The notes below the pieces were generated by a model that saw nothing but the letters and a program-made list of their open reading frames with translations, was not told where the DNA came from and ran no database searches. The position numbers and the translations under genes were made by a program. Shown here one piece after another: positions 9,098 to 18,660 of a stretch of 64,000 nt of DNA (position 1 is the first letter of the stretch; each line of letters begins with the position of its first letter). Source of the stretch: Coxiella endosymbiont of Dermacentor marginatus (GTDB lineage: Bacteria > Pseudomonadota > Gammaproteobacteria > Coxiellales > Coxiellaceae); contig NZ_OU015521.1 in the NCBI RefSeq assembly GCF_907164955.1, positions 837,207-901,206 of the forward strand. Reading direction: 5' to 3'.

Positions 9098-10570
9098 ATG
9101 AATAAACTTTTTTTCAATCTCTTATCAATAATTACTGGTGCTTTATTACCTTTAGCTTTCGCACCTGTTAATTGGTTTCCAGTCGCTTTTATTTCGCCAG
9201 TAATTTTATTAGTTATTGGAGTACATTCCACTCCTATGCAGAGTTTATGGAGAGGATGGTTATTTGGTTCAGGATTTTTTGGAATTGGCGCTTCCTGGAT
9301 TTATGTAAGCATCCATCAATTTGGTAATGCTAATATTTCATTAGCTGTTTTAATCACTATTCTTTTTATTTTTATCTTAGCAACATTCATCGCGATCCAA
9401 AGCTTTTCCTTTTCTTTACTTTTTCGCAATAAATCTATAGTGGTAACTTCACTGTTTAGTTTTTCTGCTTGGTGGGTAATCTGGGAATGGCTTCGAAGCG
9501 AATTATTCACTGGTTTCCCCTGGCTTTTTTTGGGATATAGCGAAATTCATTTCCTCTTAAAAGGTTTTGCTCCTATTATAGGGATTTATGGTGTATCTTT
9601 AATCATAGCCTTTATAAGTGGATGCTTGTATCTTTTGTTCTTTCACAAAGAAGTGAAGATAAAAACATTAAGTATCATTCTTATTTTTGTTCTACTACTT
9701 ATTGGGGGGAGTCTGTCAAACAGACAATGGACACATCATCAGAAAAGAATTCTCAAAGTAAGTTTAGTTCAGGGCAATATTCAACAAGCTATAAAGTGGA
9801 ATATTAATCGTTTATTTTCAATTCTTCACACCTATTATGCGGAAACAATCAAACATTGGAAAAGTGATATTGTTGTATGGCCAGAAGCCGCTATCCCTAT
9901 TTATCCTCAACGCATTCTTTCTTTTCTCGATTCTTTAAACAGGAAAGCAAAGAAGCATCAAACAGCTCTCATTACTGGGATTCCAATTTATCAAAAAAGA
10001 ACGCAAAAAGCCTTTAATGGACTTGCTGTTCTGGGTAATGGCCATGGACTTTATTTTAAACGTCATTTAGTACCTTTCGGTGAATACACTCCTCTTCCTC
10101 AACTGTTGTTTTCTATCATAATAAAATACTTTGACATTCCTATGTCAGATTTCAGTCCTGGATTGTGGAATCAGCCGGCTCTTTATGCTAAAAATATTTC
10201 TTTTGCTCCTTTTATTTGTTATGAAATCGCTTATCCATTTGAAGTACTAAATAGCATAAAAGGAAAATCATTTATCGTGGTGATTAGCGATGACAGTTGG
10301 TTTAACAATACTATTGCTTCTGCTCAACAACTTCAAATTGCTCAAATGCGAGCTTTAGAAACCAACCGTTATTTAATTTATAGCACTAACACAGGTATAA
10401 CTGCAATCATAGACCCTCTTGGCAAAATACATCAATCAATTCCACAGAATAAACTCATTGTTTTAACCGGTCAAATAACGCCAATGCTCGGAAATACTCC
10501 TTTAATGAAATGGAATTATTATCCTACGCTAGGGATAGTGATTGTTTTTCTTTTACTGGGATTGACTTAG
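9098..10570 (+). CDS. lnt: Apolipoprotein N-acyltransferase Lnt
   Basis: Lnt adds the third acyl chain to lipoproteins in the inner membrane. The protein has about six N-terminal membrane helices followed by a nitrilase-fold domain from about residue 220. The Glu-Lys-Cys triad is visible in WPEAAIP, YFKRHLVPFGEY and FICYEIAYPF. Length is about 490 residues, normal for the family. I place the start at ATG 9098 (MNKLFFN), since the frame otherwise opens with a TTG at 9089. It lies directly after the corC remnant. The lipoprotein LptE, encoded nearby, is an expected substrate. Confidence 0.93.
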   Translation: MNKLFFNLLSIITGALLPLAFAPVNWFPVAFISPVILLVIGVHSTPMQSLWRGWLFGSGFFGIGASWIYVSIHQFGNANISLAVLITILFIFILATFIAIQSFSFSLLFRNKSIVVTSLFSFSAWWVIWEWLRSELFTGFPWLFLGYSEIHFLLKGFAPIIGIYGVSLIIAFISGCLYLLFFHKEVKIKTLSIILIFVLLLIGGSLSNRQWTHHQKRILKVSLVQGNIQQAIKWNINRLFSILHTYYAETIKHWKSDIVVWPEAAIPIYPQRILSFLDSLNRKAKKHQTALITGIPIYQKRTQKAFNGLAVLGNGHGLYFKRHLVPFGEYTPLPQLLFSIIIKYFDIPMSDFSPGLWNQPALYAKNISFAPFICYEIAYPFEVLNSIKGKSFIVVISDDSWFNNTIASAQQLQIAQMRALETNRYLIYSTNTGITAIIDPLGKIHQSIPQNKLIVLTGQITPMLGNTPLMKWNYYPTLGIVIVFLLLGLT

Positions 10571-11084
10571 ACTCATTTTATTTTGGATTTAACAAAAGAA
10601 TTCTACACTATAATGAAGTTTATTTAAGTAGAATCAAAGGGCTTGCAAAACTCATGGCAAATTTATTTTTTGTAAGATTACGATTTTCTGCAAGAGTCGT
10701 TTAGATCGATAACAGCTACTACTTAATTTTACAAGTCTAAATAAGGTAAAAAATTTTTAGTAGACTATAAAAAGATTATTTATAGATGTATTTAAATATA
10801 GTAATAACCTACAGTGTCTAACTATTTTTATTTTAGTTGCTTGATGTAACGTCTGCTAATATTTTAAAGCACTATTATAAACGCTGTTTACGAGAGATTT
10901 GTGAAGATTACATAGAGAAATAGCAGAAAAGTTATTAAATAATTACTTCTCGTATGTTTAAACGATTATTGAATGGTATGAGAAGAGAATCTATCTACTT
11001 TCTCCTCTCTTACTCGTTGAAGACCCGAACTAATAGGAAAAATAAGTCCATCATTAGAATAATAATAAAAATCTGTTAAAGTAA
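10571..11084. other. Non-coding stretch between lnt and leuS
   Basis: About 510 bases with only short frames. One plus-strand frame to 10704 overlaps the end of lnt and has no family resemblance. No gene remnant was recognised. It probably contains the leuS promoter. Confidence 0.45.
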
Positions 11085-11149
11085 AAGCTGATGAGCTAAA
11101 GCAAGAGTGATAGAATAGAAGTTTGATAGGAAAGCTCTTTCATCAGCTT
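11085..11149 (+). promoter_or_regulatory. Inverted repeat in the leuS leader
   Basis: AAGCTGATGA at 11085-11094 is exactly complementary to TCATCAGCTT at 11140-11149. The pairing continues inward as GAGCT with AGCTC after a two-base bulge. Transcribed, this would form a stem of about 15 pairs with a loop of about 35 bases, ending 28 bases before the leuS ATG at 11177. It could be a leader structure or terminator/attenuator-like element. No T-box consensus is visible, and function is unproven. Confidence 0.4.
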
Positions 11150-11176
11150 AACTACTAGGGGCTATTCTAGCTAACT

Positions 11177-13642
11177 ATGAACACATCTTATAATCCAATA
11201 GATATTGAGAAAGCTGTACAAACTTACTGGAACGAAAATGCATGCTTTGAAGTCAAAGAAGATTTAAGTAAGGAAAAATTTTATTGTTTGGTAATGCTTC
11301 CCTACCCAAGCGGAGAACTCCATATGGGACATGTCCGTAACTATACCATTGGAGATTTAATTGCTCGTTATCAACTTCATAAAGGTCGAAACGTCTTACA
11401 ACCCATGGGATGGGATGCTTTTGGTTTACCCGCAGAAAATGCGGCTATTCAGCGTAAATTACCTCCAGCGGAATGGACCCGTAAAAACATCAAAAAAATG
11501 CGAAAACAACTTAAACAATTGGGATTTGCTTACGATTGGTCACGAGAAATTTCTACTTGTGATCCTCCTTATTACCGTTGGGAACAATGGTTCTTTCTCC
11601 AGCTATACAAAAAAGGTCTTGCTTATAAAAAAAATTCTGTTGTTAACTGGGATCCTGTTGATCAGACGGTGCTAGCTAATGAGCAAGTGATTAATGGACG
11701 GGGATGGCGTTCAGGTGTTGCTGTGGAACGGCGAGAAATTTCGCAATGGTTTTTAAAAATTACCGATTATAGCGAAGAACTTCTTAAAGGCCTCAATGAA
11801 TTAAAAAGTTGGCCAGAACAAGTTATTACAATGCAACGAAATTGGATTGGCCAATCTCACGGAGCTACGGTAACTTTTGCTTTAGAAAAAAGTGCAAATA
11901 AATTACAGATTTTTACTACACGTCCTGATACTCTCATGGGAGTTTCCTACATTGCGATAGCTCCTGAGCATCCTCTTGCAAAAGTATGTGCTAAAAAAAT
12001 AAAAAAAGTAGCTGCATTTTTAAAAAAATGCAGCCAGATACGCGTAGCGGAAGCTGATATTGCTACTCAAGAAAAAGAAGGTATCGTGACAAACCTTTTC
12101 GCTATCCACCCGATCACACAAGAAAAATTACCTATCTGGATTACGAATTTTGTTTTAATGGAATACGCTTCCGGCGAAGTCATGGCAGTACCGGCTCATA
12201 ACGCGCAGGATCATGCATTTGCTCTAAAATACAATTTACCCATTAGGCCAGTTATCAAACCTGCTGATAATAGTGGATGGAATTACGAAAAGGCTGCTTA
12301 TATTAGTTCTGGAAAACTTTTTAACTCAGGACTATTTGATGGTATTGATTCGGAAAAAGCATTCGATGTCATTGTAGATTACTTAAAAACCCACCAACAC
12401 GGTAGTAATCGCCAGATAAATTATCGTTTACGCGATTGGGGTATTTCTCGTCAACGTTACTGGGGGACACCCATTCCTATTGTTTATTGTAAAAGCTGTG
12501 GTATTGTTCCAGTTCCTGAAAACCAACTGCCTGTGCTTTTACCAGAAAGTATTATTCCTACTGGTCATGGATCTCCGTTAAAAGAGAATACTGAATTTTA
12601 TAAGACAAAATGTCCGACCTGCGATAAGATCGCTATACGCGAAACAGATACAATGGATACTTTTGTTGAATCCTCATGGTATTACACTCGTTATACTTGC
12701 CATGATCAAGATAATGCCATGCTAGATGATCGCGCTAAATATTGGACTCCCGTTGATCAATATGTTGGAGGTATTGAGCATGCTGTCATGCATCTACTTT
12801 ACACGCGCTTCTTTCATAAGGTGCTTCGAGATCTAGGTTTATTAAATTCTAACGAACCTTTTTTTCGGTTACTTACTCAGGGAGTAGTTTTAAAAGATGG
12901 TGTTAAAATGTCAAAATCTAAAGGAAACATAGTTACGCCGCAATCGTTAGTTAAAAAATACGGATCGGATACTGTTAGACTTTTTATAATTTTCGCAGCT
13001 CCACCAGAACAGGACTTAGAGTGGTCAGACAGCGGTGTTGAAGGAGCGTATCTTTTTTTAAAAAAATTGTGGAGTTTCTCTAATCGGGTCAAAGATGCTC
13101 TGTTGGCTATTAATCAGCAAAAAGAGCGAAATTATTGTCAATGGGAAGCCTATGAGTATAGGCATACACGACAGATGATACACGAAAATTTACTTCAAGC
13201 CAATGACGATATGGAACGTTATCAATTTAACACAGTTGTTTCTGCAGCAATGAAAATCTTAAATCTGCTTGTAAAATTGACTACGAAGAATGAGGCAGAA
13301 TCACATTTAATTCATGAAGGCTTAGGAATATTATTACGTCTTTTGTCACCCATTACTCCCCATATTGCCCACTTTCTTTGGAAATCGTTGGGATTTGGTG
13401 AAAATATTTTATATTCTTCCTGGCCTAAAACAGACTCTAAAGCCTTAAAAAACTCTCAAATTGAAATGGTTGTGCAAATTAATGGGAAATTGCGGGCTCG
13501 AATTCAAATTTCTTCGGATGCTTCGGACAAACTAATTGAAAACACCGCATTCAATCAAGATAACGTCCAACGTTATGTTTCTGAAAAAAAAGTCAAAAAA
13601 GTCATTATTATACCAAAAAAATTAATTAATATCGTGGTATAA
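11177..13642 (+). CDS. leuS: Leucyl-tRNA synthetase
   Basis: A class I aminoacyl-tRNA synthetase charging tRNA-Leu. It has 821 residues, slightly shorter than the E. coli enzyme. The HIGH-like HMGH motif is at residues 49-52 in PYPSGELHMGH, and KMSKS is at 577-581. The CP1 editing domain (about 220-410) retains the TTRPDTLMG and VMAVPAHNAQDHAF segments needed to hydrolyse mischarged tRNA. It begins the leuS-lptE-holA-nadD run, with lptE starting five bases after its stop. Confidence 0.98.
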   Translation: MNTSYNPIDIEKAVQTYWNENACFEVKEDLSKEKFYCLVMLPYPSGELHMGHVRNYTIGDLIARYQLHKGRNVLQPMGWDAFGLPAENAAIQRKLPPAEWTRKNIKKMRKQLKQLGFAYDWSREISTCDPPYYRWEQWFFLQLYKKGLAYKKNSVVNWDPVDQTVLANEQVINGRGWRSGVAVERREISQWFLKITDYSEELLKGLNELKSWPEQVITMQRNWIGQSHGATVTFALEKSANKLQIFTTRPDTLMGVSYIAIAPEHPLAKVCAKKIKKVAAFLKKCSQIRVAEADIATQEKEGIVTNLFAIHPITQEKLPIWITNFVLMEYASGEVMAVPAHNAQDHAFALKYNLPIRPVIKPADNSGWNYEKAAYISSGKLFNSGLFDGIDSEKAFDVIVDYLKTHQHGSNRQINYRLRDWGISRQRYWGTPIPIVYCKSCGIVPVPENQLPVLLPESIIPTGHGSPLKENTEFYKTKCPTCDKIAIRETDTMDTFVESSWYYTRYTCHDQDNAMLDDRAKYWTPVDQYVGGIEHAVMHLLYTRFFHKVLRDLGLLNSNEPFFRLLTQGVVLKDGVKMSKSKGNIVTPQSLVKKYGSDTVRLFIIFAAPPEQDLEWSDSGVEGAYLFLKKLWSFSNRVKDALLAINQQKERNYCQWEAYEYRHTRQMIHENLLQANDDMERYQFNTVVSAAMKILNLLVKLTTKNEAESHLIHEGLGILLRLLSPITPHIAHFLWKSLGFGENILYSSWPKTDSKALKNSQIEMVVQINGKLRARIQISSDASDKLIENTAFNQDNVQRYVSEKKVKKVIIIPKKLINIVV

Positions 13643-13647
13643 AACAC

Positions 13648-14160
13648 ATGATAAGTAAAACCAGAACACTTCTTATACTTTTAATTGGTATCTTTATTTG
13701 CAGCATATTAGGATGCGGATTTAAACTACGATCGTCTAAGGATATCCCTTTTTACCTTCGTACTCTTTATATTGATTCTCCTAACCCATATGATTCATTT
13801 ACTGTTCAATTAAAGCGGACTTTCAAAGCATTAAACATCCATTTAACCAGAACAGGAGGGGAAAATGCTCCCATTGTTTTTCGGATTATTAATGTCAATT
13901 GGAATCCTCTTATCCCAGCTGTTTTGTATAGCAGCGCAACAACATCTTATACTTATTTATTGAGTGTTAACTTTGATTTAGAAACACGCAGCGGACACAT
14001 ACTAATGGGTCCTAAAAATTTAACCTTACGACGCCGATTAATACAAAATACTAATCAAATATATACCCCTAATGCTACTCGACTAATGAAACAAGAGATG
14101 ATCAAAACGATGGTATCTCTAATTTATAGAGAGTTAGTTGCATACGATATGAAAATATAA
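13648..14160 (+). CDS. lptE: LPS-assembly lipoprotein LptE
   Basis: LptE is the lipoprotein plug of the LptD outer-membrane translocon that inserts lipopolysaccharide. The 170-residue product has a hydrophobic signal peptide and a lipobox ending ILGC with the acylated Cys at position 23, then GFKLR, the typical start of mature LptE (older name RlpB). It lies between leuS and holA as in most gammaproteobacteria. Its retention, with Lnt encoded upstream, implies a functioning LPS-containing outer membrane even though lapB elsewhere in the window is dead. Confidence 0.88.
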   Translation: MISKTRTLLILLIGIFICSILGCGFKLRSSKDIPFYLRTLYIDSPNPYDSFTVQLKRTFKALNIHLTRTGGENAPIVFRIINVNWNPLIPAVLYSSATTSYTYLLSVNFDLETRSGHILMGPKNLTLRRRLIQNTNQIYTPNATRLMKQEMIKTMVSLIYRELVAYDMKI

Positions 14161-14202
14161 TGGAAAATACAAGTGATTTTTAATCAAGGCAATGACCATT
14201 AG

Positions 14203-15216
14203 ATGAAGATATCATACAAACAACTTGACACTCATCTTAAAAAACCAATATTGCCTGTTTATCTTATATGTTCAGACATCCCACTTCTGGTTCAAGAAGT
14301 CAGGGATAGTATTCGGAAAGCTGCCCAACAGCAAGGCTTCGAGCAAGGAAAATTATTCTTTATTGAAATAGGATTTAATTGGCAAGCACTGGACACTGCT
14401 ATTAATAATCTTGATCTCTTCAGTAAAAAAACGTTTATTGAAATTAGGAACTCTCAAGCAAAATTCGATGAAAGAGGAATACAAATATTATTACGTTATT
14501 TTAAGAATCCCTCACCTAACAAACGATTGTTAATTATCACTAAAAAATTAACAGAAATTCAAAAGAAAACAAAGTGGTATAAAGCAGTTGCTGCATTGGG
14601 CGCTGTTATCCCGCTTTGGCCTATATCCTATCAAGAATTACCAACATGGATTACACAACGTCTAAAAAAATTTAATATCATTGCTAATGTGGAAAGTATA
14701 AATCTCCTTGCTAAATTGACTGAGGGAAATTTATTAGCAACCCAGCAAGCAATAGAAAAATTATATTTGCTTTATCAAAATAAACTTATTTGCCCAGAAG
14801 CTGTCAGAGTTGTGATTAATGATAATGCATGCTTTACAGTTTTTGATTTAACAGAAGCGGCACTGTTAGGTGAAACATCACGAGTGACTCGAATTTTATT
14901 AGCTCTGAAATTAGTCAACAAGGAATCCACTCCTTTAATACTGTGGGCATTGACTCAGGAATTACGTAATATTTATATATTTTTCCAAGAACTTAAAAAC
15001 GGAAAATCTCTCACACAATTATTAGCATCGCAACGGCAGCAGACCCGAACACAAGCTCTAAAAGTAGCACTCTCACGTCTTAATCCACAAATTATTATCA
15101 AACTATTGCAACATTCAAAAAAAGTTGATTGGATTATAAAGGGAGTGATTCCAGGAAATGCTTGGCAGGAATTAGAAACATTAAGCTTATCTCTTTCAGG
15201 CAAAGAATTACGATGA
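14203..15216 (+). CDS. holA: DNA polymerase III delta subunit HolA
   Basis: HolA is the wrench subunit of the clamp loader that opens the beta sliding clamp. Its 337 residues match the family length. Recognisable blocks include the N-terminal 'LPVYLICSDIPLLVQE', the 'IEIRNSQAKFDERG' region, and the C-terminal helical collar with 'LWALTQELRNIY'. It follows lptE, and its stop overlaps the nadD start by an ATGA junction, suggesting translational coupling. HolB, its partner, is encoded at 47.8-48.7 kb. Confidence 0.93.
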   Translation: MKISYKQLDTHLKKPILPVYLICSDIPLLVQEVRDSIRKAAQQQGFEQGKLFFIEIGFNWQALDTAINNLDLFSKKTFIEIRNSQAKFDERGIQILLRYFKNPSPNKRLLIITKKLTEIQKKTKWYKAVAALGAVIPLWPISYQELPTWITQRLKKFNIIANVESINLLAKLTEGNLLATQQAIEKLYLLYQNKLICPEAVRVVINDNACFTVFDLTEAALLGETSRVTRILLALKLVNKESTPLILWALTQELRNIYIFFQELKNGKSLTQLLASQRQQTRTQALKVALSRLNPQIIIKLLQHSKKVDWIIKGVIPGNAWQELETLSLSLSGKELR

Positions 15217-15857
15217 GTTTCCCATTGTTAGGATTATTTGGAGGAAGATTCGACCCAATTCATAATGGGCACTTAGCTATTCTTAGTCAATTAGTAGAAA
15301 CACTCCCTTTCAAAATTATTCAATTAATCCCTTGTAGTAATCAACCACCCCACCGCCCAAAGCCTGTAGCGAGTGCACTAGCCCGCTTAGAAATGATAAA
15401 AATTGCCATCTCTAATCGTCCAATTTTTTCTGTTAACGATATCGAAATCGTAAGAGAAAATATCTCTTATACTATTTATACACTCCAATCTTTACGAAAT
15501 TCATTTCCTAATTATTCACTTTGTTTTATTCTTTCTACCGATACTTTTTCTGATTTTAATCTCTGGCACCATTACGCACAATTTTTAACTTATTGTCATT
15601 TAATCATTATTAATCGGTTAAATTACTATTTACCCCTAGCGAAATGGTTAAAGACCTTGCTTCAACATCAAACTAAAGACCCTAATGATCTTGAGCAAGA
15701 TCTCTCAGGAAAAATATTTTTTCAACAACTTTCTTCCTGTCCAATTAGCGCTACTGAGATTAGAAACTATTTAGTTGGAGGTAATTATTCAGCTGTAAAA
15801 TCCATGTTACCTAAACCTGTACTTGAATACATAAAAAAGCACAATCTTTATAGATAA
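15213..15857 (+). CDS. nadD: Nicotinate-nucleotide adenylyltransferase NadD
   Basis: NadD converts nicotinate mononucleotide and ATP to deamido-NAD. The nucleotidyltransferase motif GGRFDPIHNGH is near the N-terminus, and the C-terminal ISxTxIR-type motif appears as ISATEIRNYL. I choose the ATG at 15213, which overlaps the holA stop and gives about 214 residues. A longer frame from 15129 would lie entirely over holA. It is intact and indicates that NAD synthesis is retained. Confidence 0.94.
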   Translation: MSFPLLGLFGGRFDPIHNGHLAILSQLVETLPFKIIQLIPCSNQPPHRPKPVASALARLEMIKIAISNRPIFSVNDIEIVRENISYTIYTLQSLRNSFPNYSLCFILSTDTFSDFNLWHHYAQFLTYCHLIIINRLNYYLPLAKWLKTLLQHQTKDPNDLEQDLSGKIFFQQLSSCPISATEIRNYLVGGNYSAVKSMLPKPVLEYIKKHNLYR

Positions 15858-16423
15858 TATGTGGGATTTAAAAAATAACACTATTATCTAATATCAATAA
15901 ATTATATTTAATGGTACACCATATAGTTAAAGATATGCTAAAGTTTTATTTAGGAAAAGAAAAATTCTTTAAATCAATAAATTCTCTAAATTCTCTATGC
16001 TACCGGCCAACATTCATCTCTATGGGTTATAATTTATATATAATACAAAGTCTTCTATTATAATCCCTATATGAAGAATGCTTTTGTTGCATTTACTCCC
16101 CACATTGTAGAAAAGTACATACCTGTATATTGTAGTATTTACCATCATCCCACTTCTTGCTAAAACTCCTACATTATCGACTGCTTTTAGGTACATCAAA
16201 AGTATAGGAATAATAGATATTCTAGATTATTTTGGCAAGCAAGACATGCCGTTAGCGACTTTAGCCGCGCCTGATTAAAAAGTATTATTGTGCCTTGAAT
16301 CTAAAAGCGTATAAAAAACTCCTAATATATTTCCAATCTGAACTTTTTCAATGCCACTTCGACACTTTTCTCAACTCAACTTGTTTAGAATATTGAATCC
16401 AGCTATGATTAAGAATCTTTATC
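15858..16423. other. Non-coding stretch between nadD and rsfS
   Basis: About 570 bases lacking any frame of useful length. The stretch is AT-rich and no gene remnant was recognised. nadD and rsfS are commonly adjacent, so this may be an expanded spacer or a fully erased gene. Confidence 0.45.
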
Positions 16424-16795
16424 ATGCAGGGTAATTCATATTCAATGAAAAGTGATGAACTTGTCAAGATAGTTGTTGATACCTTAAATAAACACAAAGG
16501 GCTGCAAATCAGCGATCTTGATGTTACAGCCCTAACCGATCTAGTTGATCATGTTATTATTTGTAGTGCTATATCAAAACGCCATGCCAGTGCATTAGCT
16601 GATAAGGCTATTCGACGAGCGAAAGAAAGTGGAGTACGGCCTCTAGGAGTGGAGGGCGATACTGAGGCAGAATGGATTCTTATCGATCTATATGATGTAA
16701 TTGTCCACATCATGCTTCCTGAAGTTCGCAATTTTTATAGCCTTGAAAAGTTGTGGGATGTGGCCAAAAGCGCCTGTCGACATAACAAAGATTAA
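16424..16795 (+). CDS. rsfS: Ribosomal silencing factor RsfS
   Basis: RsfS (YbeB/DUF143) binds ribosomal protein L14 and blocks subunit joining when nutrients are scarce. The 123-residue product carries the family segments VDHVIICSAISKRHASALAD, GVEGDTEAEWILIDLYDVIVH and FYSLEKLW. An alternative start at 16445 (MKSDELVK) is possible. In the ancestral order rlmH follows immediately, and a remnant of it begins at the rsfS stop. Confidence 0.95.
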   Translation: MQGNSYSMKSDELVKIVVDTLNKHKGLQISDLDVTALTDLVDHVIICSAISKRHASALADKAIRRAKESGVRPLGVEGDTEAEWILIDLYDVIVHIMLPEVRNFYSLEKLWDVAKSACRHNKD

Positions 16796-16920
16796 TCTTA
16801 TCGTCATTGGGCTAATAAAGATACTTATCCTTCCACCCCACATTTTATGTTAAACCTTATTGAAATTCCTGTATTAAGATAAGATGGGCTAATAAAATTC
16901 TGATCTAAAAAGCCAGTGCT
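16791..16920 (+). pseudogene. rlmH: Truncated remnant of rlmH (23S rRNA pseudouridine-1915 methyltransferase)
   Basis: Overlapping the rsfS stop, a frame reads INLIVIG, matching the RlmH N-terminus. It is followed after a shift by TPHFMLNLIEIP, matching the 'PPHL.L.LVEIP' block. The remaining two-thirds, including the SAM-binding GGPDGL-type region, is not recognisable before mrdA begins. Position between rsfS and mrdA agrees with the ancestral order. The gene is dead, and its 3' limit is approximate. Confidence 0.7.
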
Positions 16921-17082
16921 TTGAGACAGTTAAACTTCTTCTTGAATTGAATTTATTTTTTTCTTAAAGATAGTTATATTATCGTCCTTAATAGAAGAAT
17001 TTATTAGCGGAAGTCGAAGAATGTGAACCCATGTATTTTGAAAAGCCAATTGAATTTGGTCCATAATGACAACATCAATTCC

Positions 17083-18645
17083 ATGAGAAAATTACGACTG
17101 GCCATTAAAAATATTCAATTTGAAACAGAATTATTCAAAATTCGTAATTTGTATCGTGTTCCTCTTTATTCCTTTGTTTATCTTTGCGCTTATAGGAAAG
17201 TTAATTTATTTGCAAATTAAAAATCGTCGCTTTTATTCTGCGTTATCTCAACAAAATTTATTAAATGTTATTCCCATACAACCTAATCGAGGTTTAATCT
17301 TTGATCGAAATGGAGTGCTTTTGGCAAAAGACATCCCAACTTATACATTAGCCATTATCTATGATAATGGCTAAAGACTTAAGTGAAACAATAAAACAAT
17401 AACATCATATTTTGTATCAATACCGTCCTTATCAACTGGTCTCCATAAAATATAAATTAACTAACGAAGAAGTTGCTCGATTTTATGTCAATAGTTATCA
17501 TCTTCCTAATGTGCTCTTGAAATACAAACGATGCATTATTATCCAATCGCTGATATTACTAGCAGTTTTTTGGGTTACGTGGGACGAATCAGTCACCGTG
17601 AATTACAGAAAGTGGATTCGGGTAATTATACTGCTAGTGATGTGATCGGGAAAACTGGTATTGAAAAATACTATATGGGAAAATGGGCGCTGAAGAAGCT
17701 GAAATTAATGATAATAGGCAGAGGCGTGCGTATTCTAAAGGAAATTCCTCCTATACCCAGCAATAATATTTATTTAACTATTAACAGTAAACTGCAATCT
17801 GAAGCAAAAAGGATTTTGGGTGATGAAAGCGGGTGCTATCGTTATTATACAATCTAATACAGGGCAGATTTAGCCCTCGTCACGAATCCAAGTTTTAATT
17901 CCAATCCTTTTTTGTATCGGGACTAAACCAGAAAGAATATCAAAAACTGCTAAATTTACTACCCAATTATCCACTTTACAATCGAGCAACCCGCGGACAA
18001 TTTGCCTCTGGCTCTATCATGAAATCTTTTTTAGTGTTAATTGGTTTAGATGAAGGATCATAACCTTACAATATCAAATTTATTGATCCCGGTTGGTTTC
18101 AATTACCAAACACGCATCATATTTATCACGATTGGCGCGTAGGTGGGCACGGATGGGTTAATATAAAAAGGTCATTGCGCGGTTCCTGTGTGTTTACTTT
18201 ATAATCTAGCAGTAACTTTAGGTATTAATCGTATAGACGCTATATTGCATCGACTTGGTTTTGGTTACTTAACACAGGTATCGATTTACCCGAAGAGGCT
18301 ACTGGACTTGTACTCTCTCCCCAAGTTGGAAAATGAGAACAAAAAGACATCCAATGGTATACAGGAGATACTATAGAAACTGCTATCGGACTTTGCAATT
18401 AGCTCAATCCGTTGGTATTCTGGACTATTAAAAACTATCTTGGTAATGAAGACAAAATTCGAACCATGCCTAAACGATTATGTAATAACCATCTTTTTAT
18501 CGATTTTACTCCTATAAAACACTCGAAAATTGCTATCGCGGTAGTTGTCGAGCATAGTGCCTCAGCTGATAAAATGACAAGTAAAATTATGGATTATTAT
18601 TTCAAATATTCGATAACGAATGATAAAAAACTCTTTTCTATTTAG
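17083..18645 (+). pseudogene. mrdA: Pseudogene of mrdA, penicillin-binding protein 2
   Basis: PBP2, the elongation-specific transpeptidase, is readable almost end to end but broken by several frameshifts and stops. The N-terminal cytoplasmic/TM part (RKLRLAIKNIQFETE, then IFALIGKLIYLQIK) shifts near 17120. PIQPNRGLIFDRNGVLLAKD ends at a stop at 17372. LGYVGRISHRELQKVDSGNY and DVIGKTGIEKYY follow near 17570-17670. The active-site SIMK (SxxK) is still visible near 18013 but a stop follows at 18061. Later pieces include AVTLGINRID and VVEHSA. A deletion removes the segment after AIG near 18390. It cannot make PBP2. Confidence 0.95.
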
Positions 18646-18660
18646 TAAATCAAACTATAA

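Noticed and set aside
10510..10704. 64-codon plus-strand frame overlapping the end of lnt
   Set aside because: It starts inside lnt in another frame, has no ribosome-binding site and no recognisable domain.
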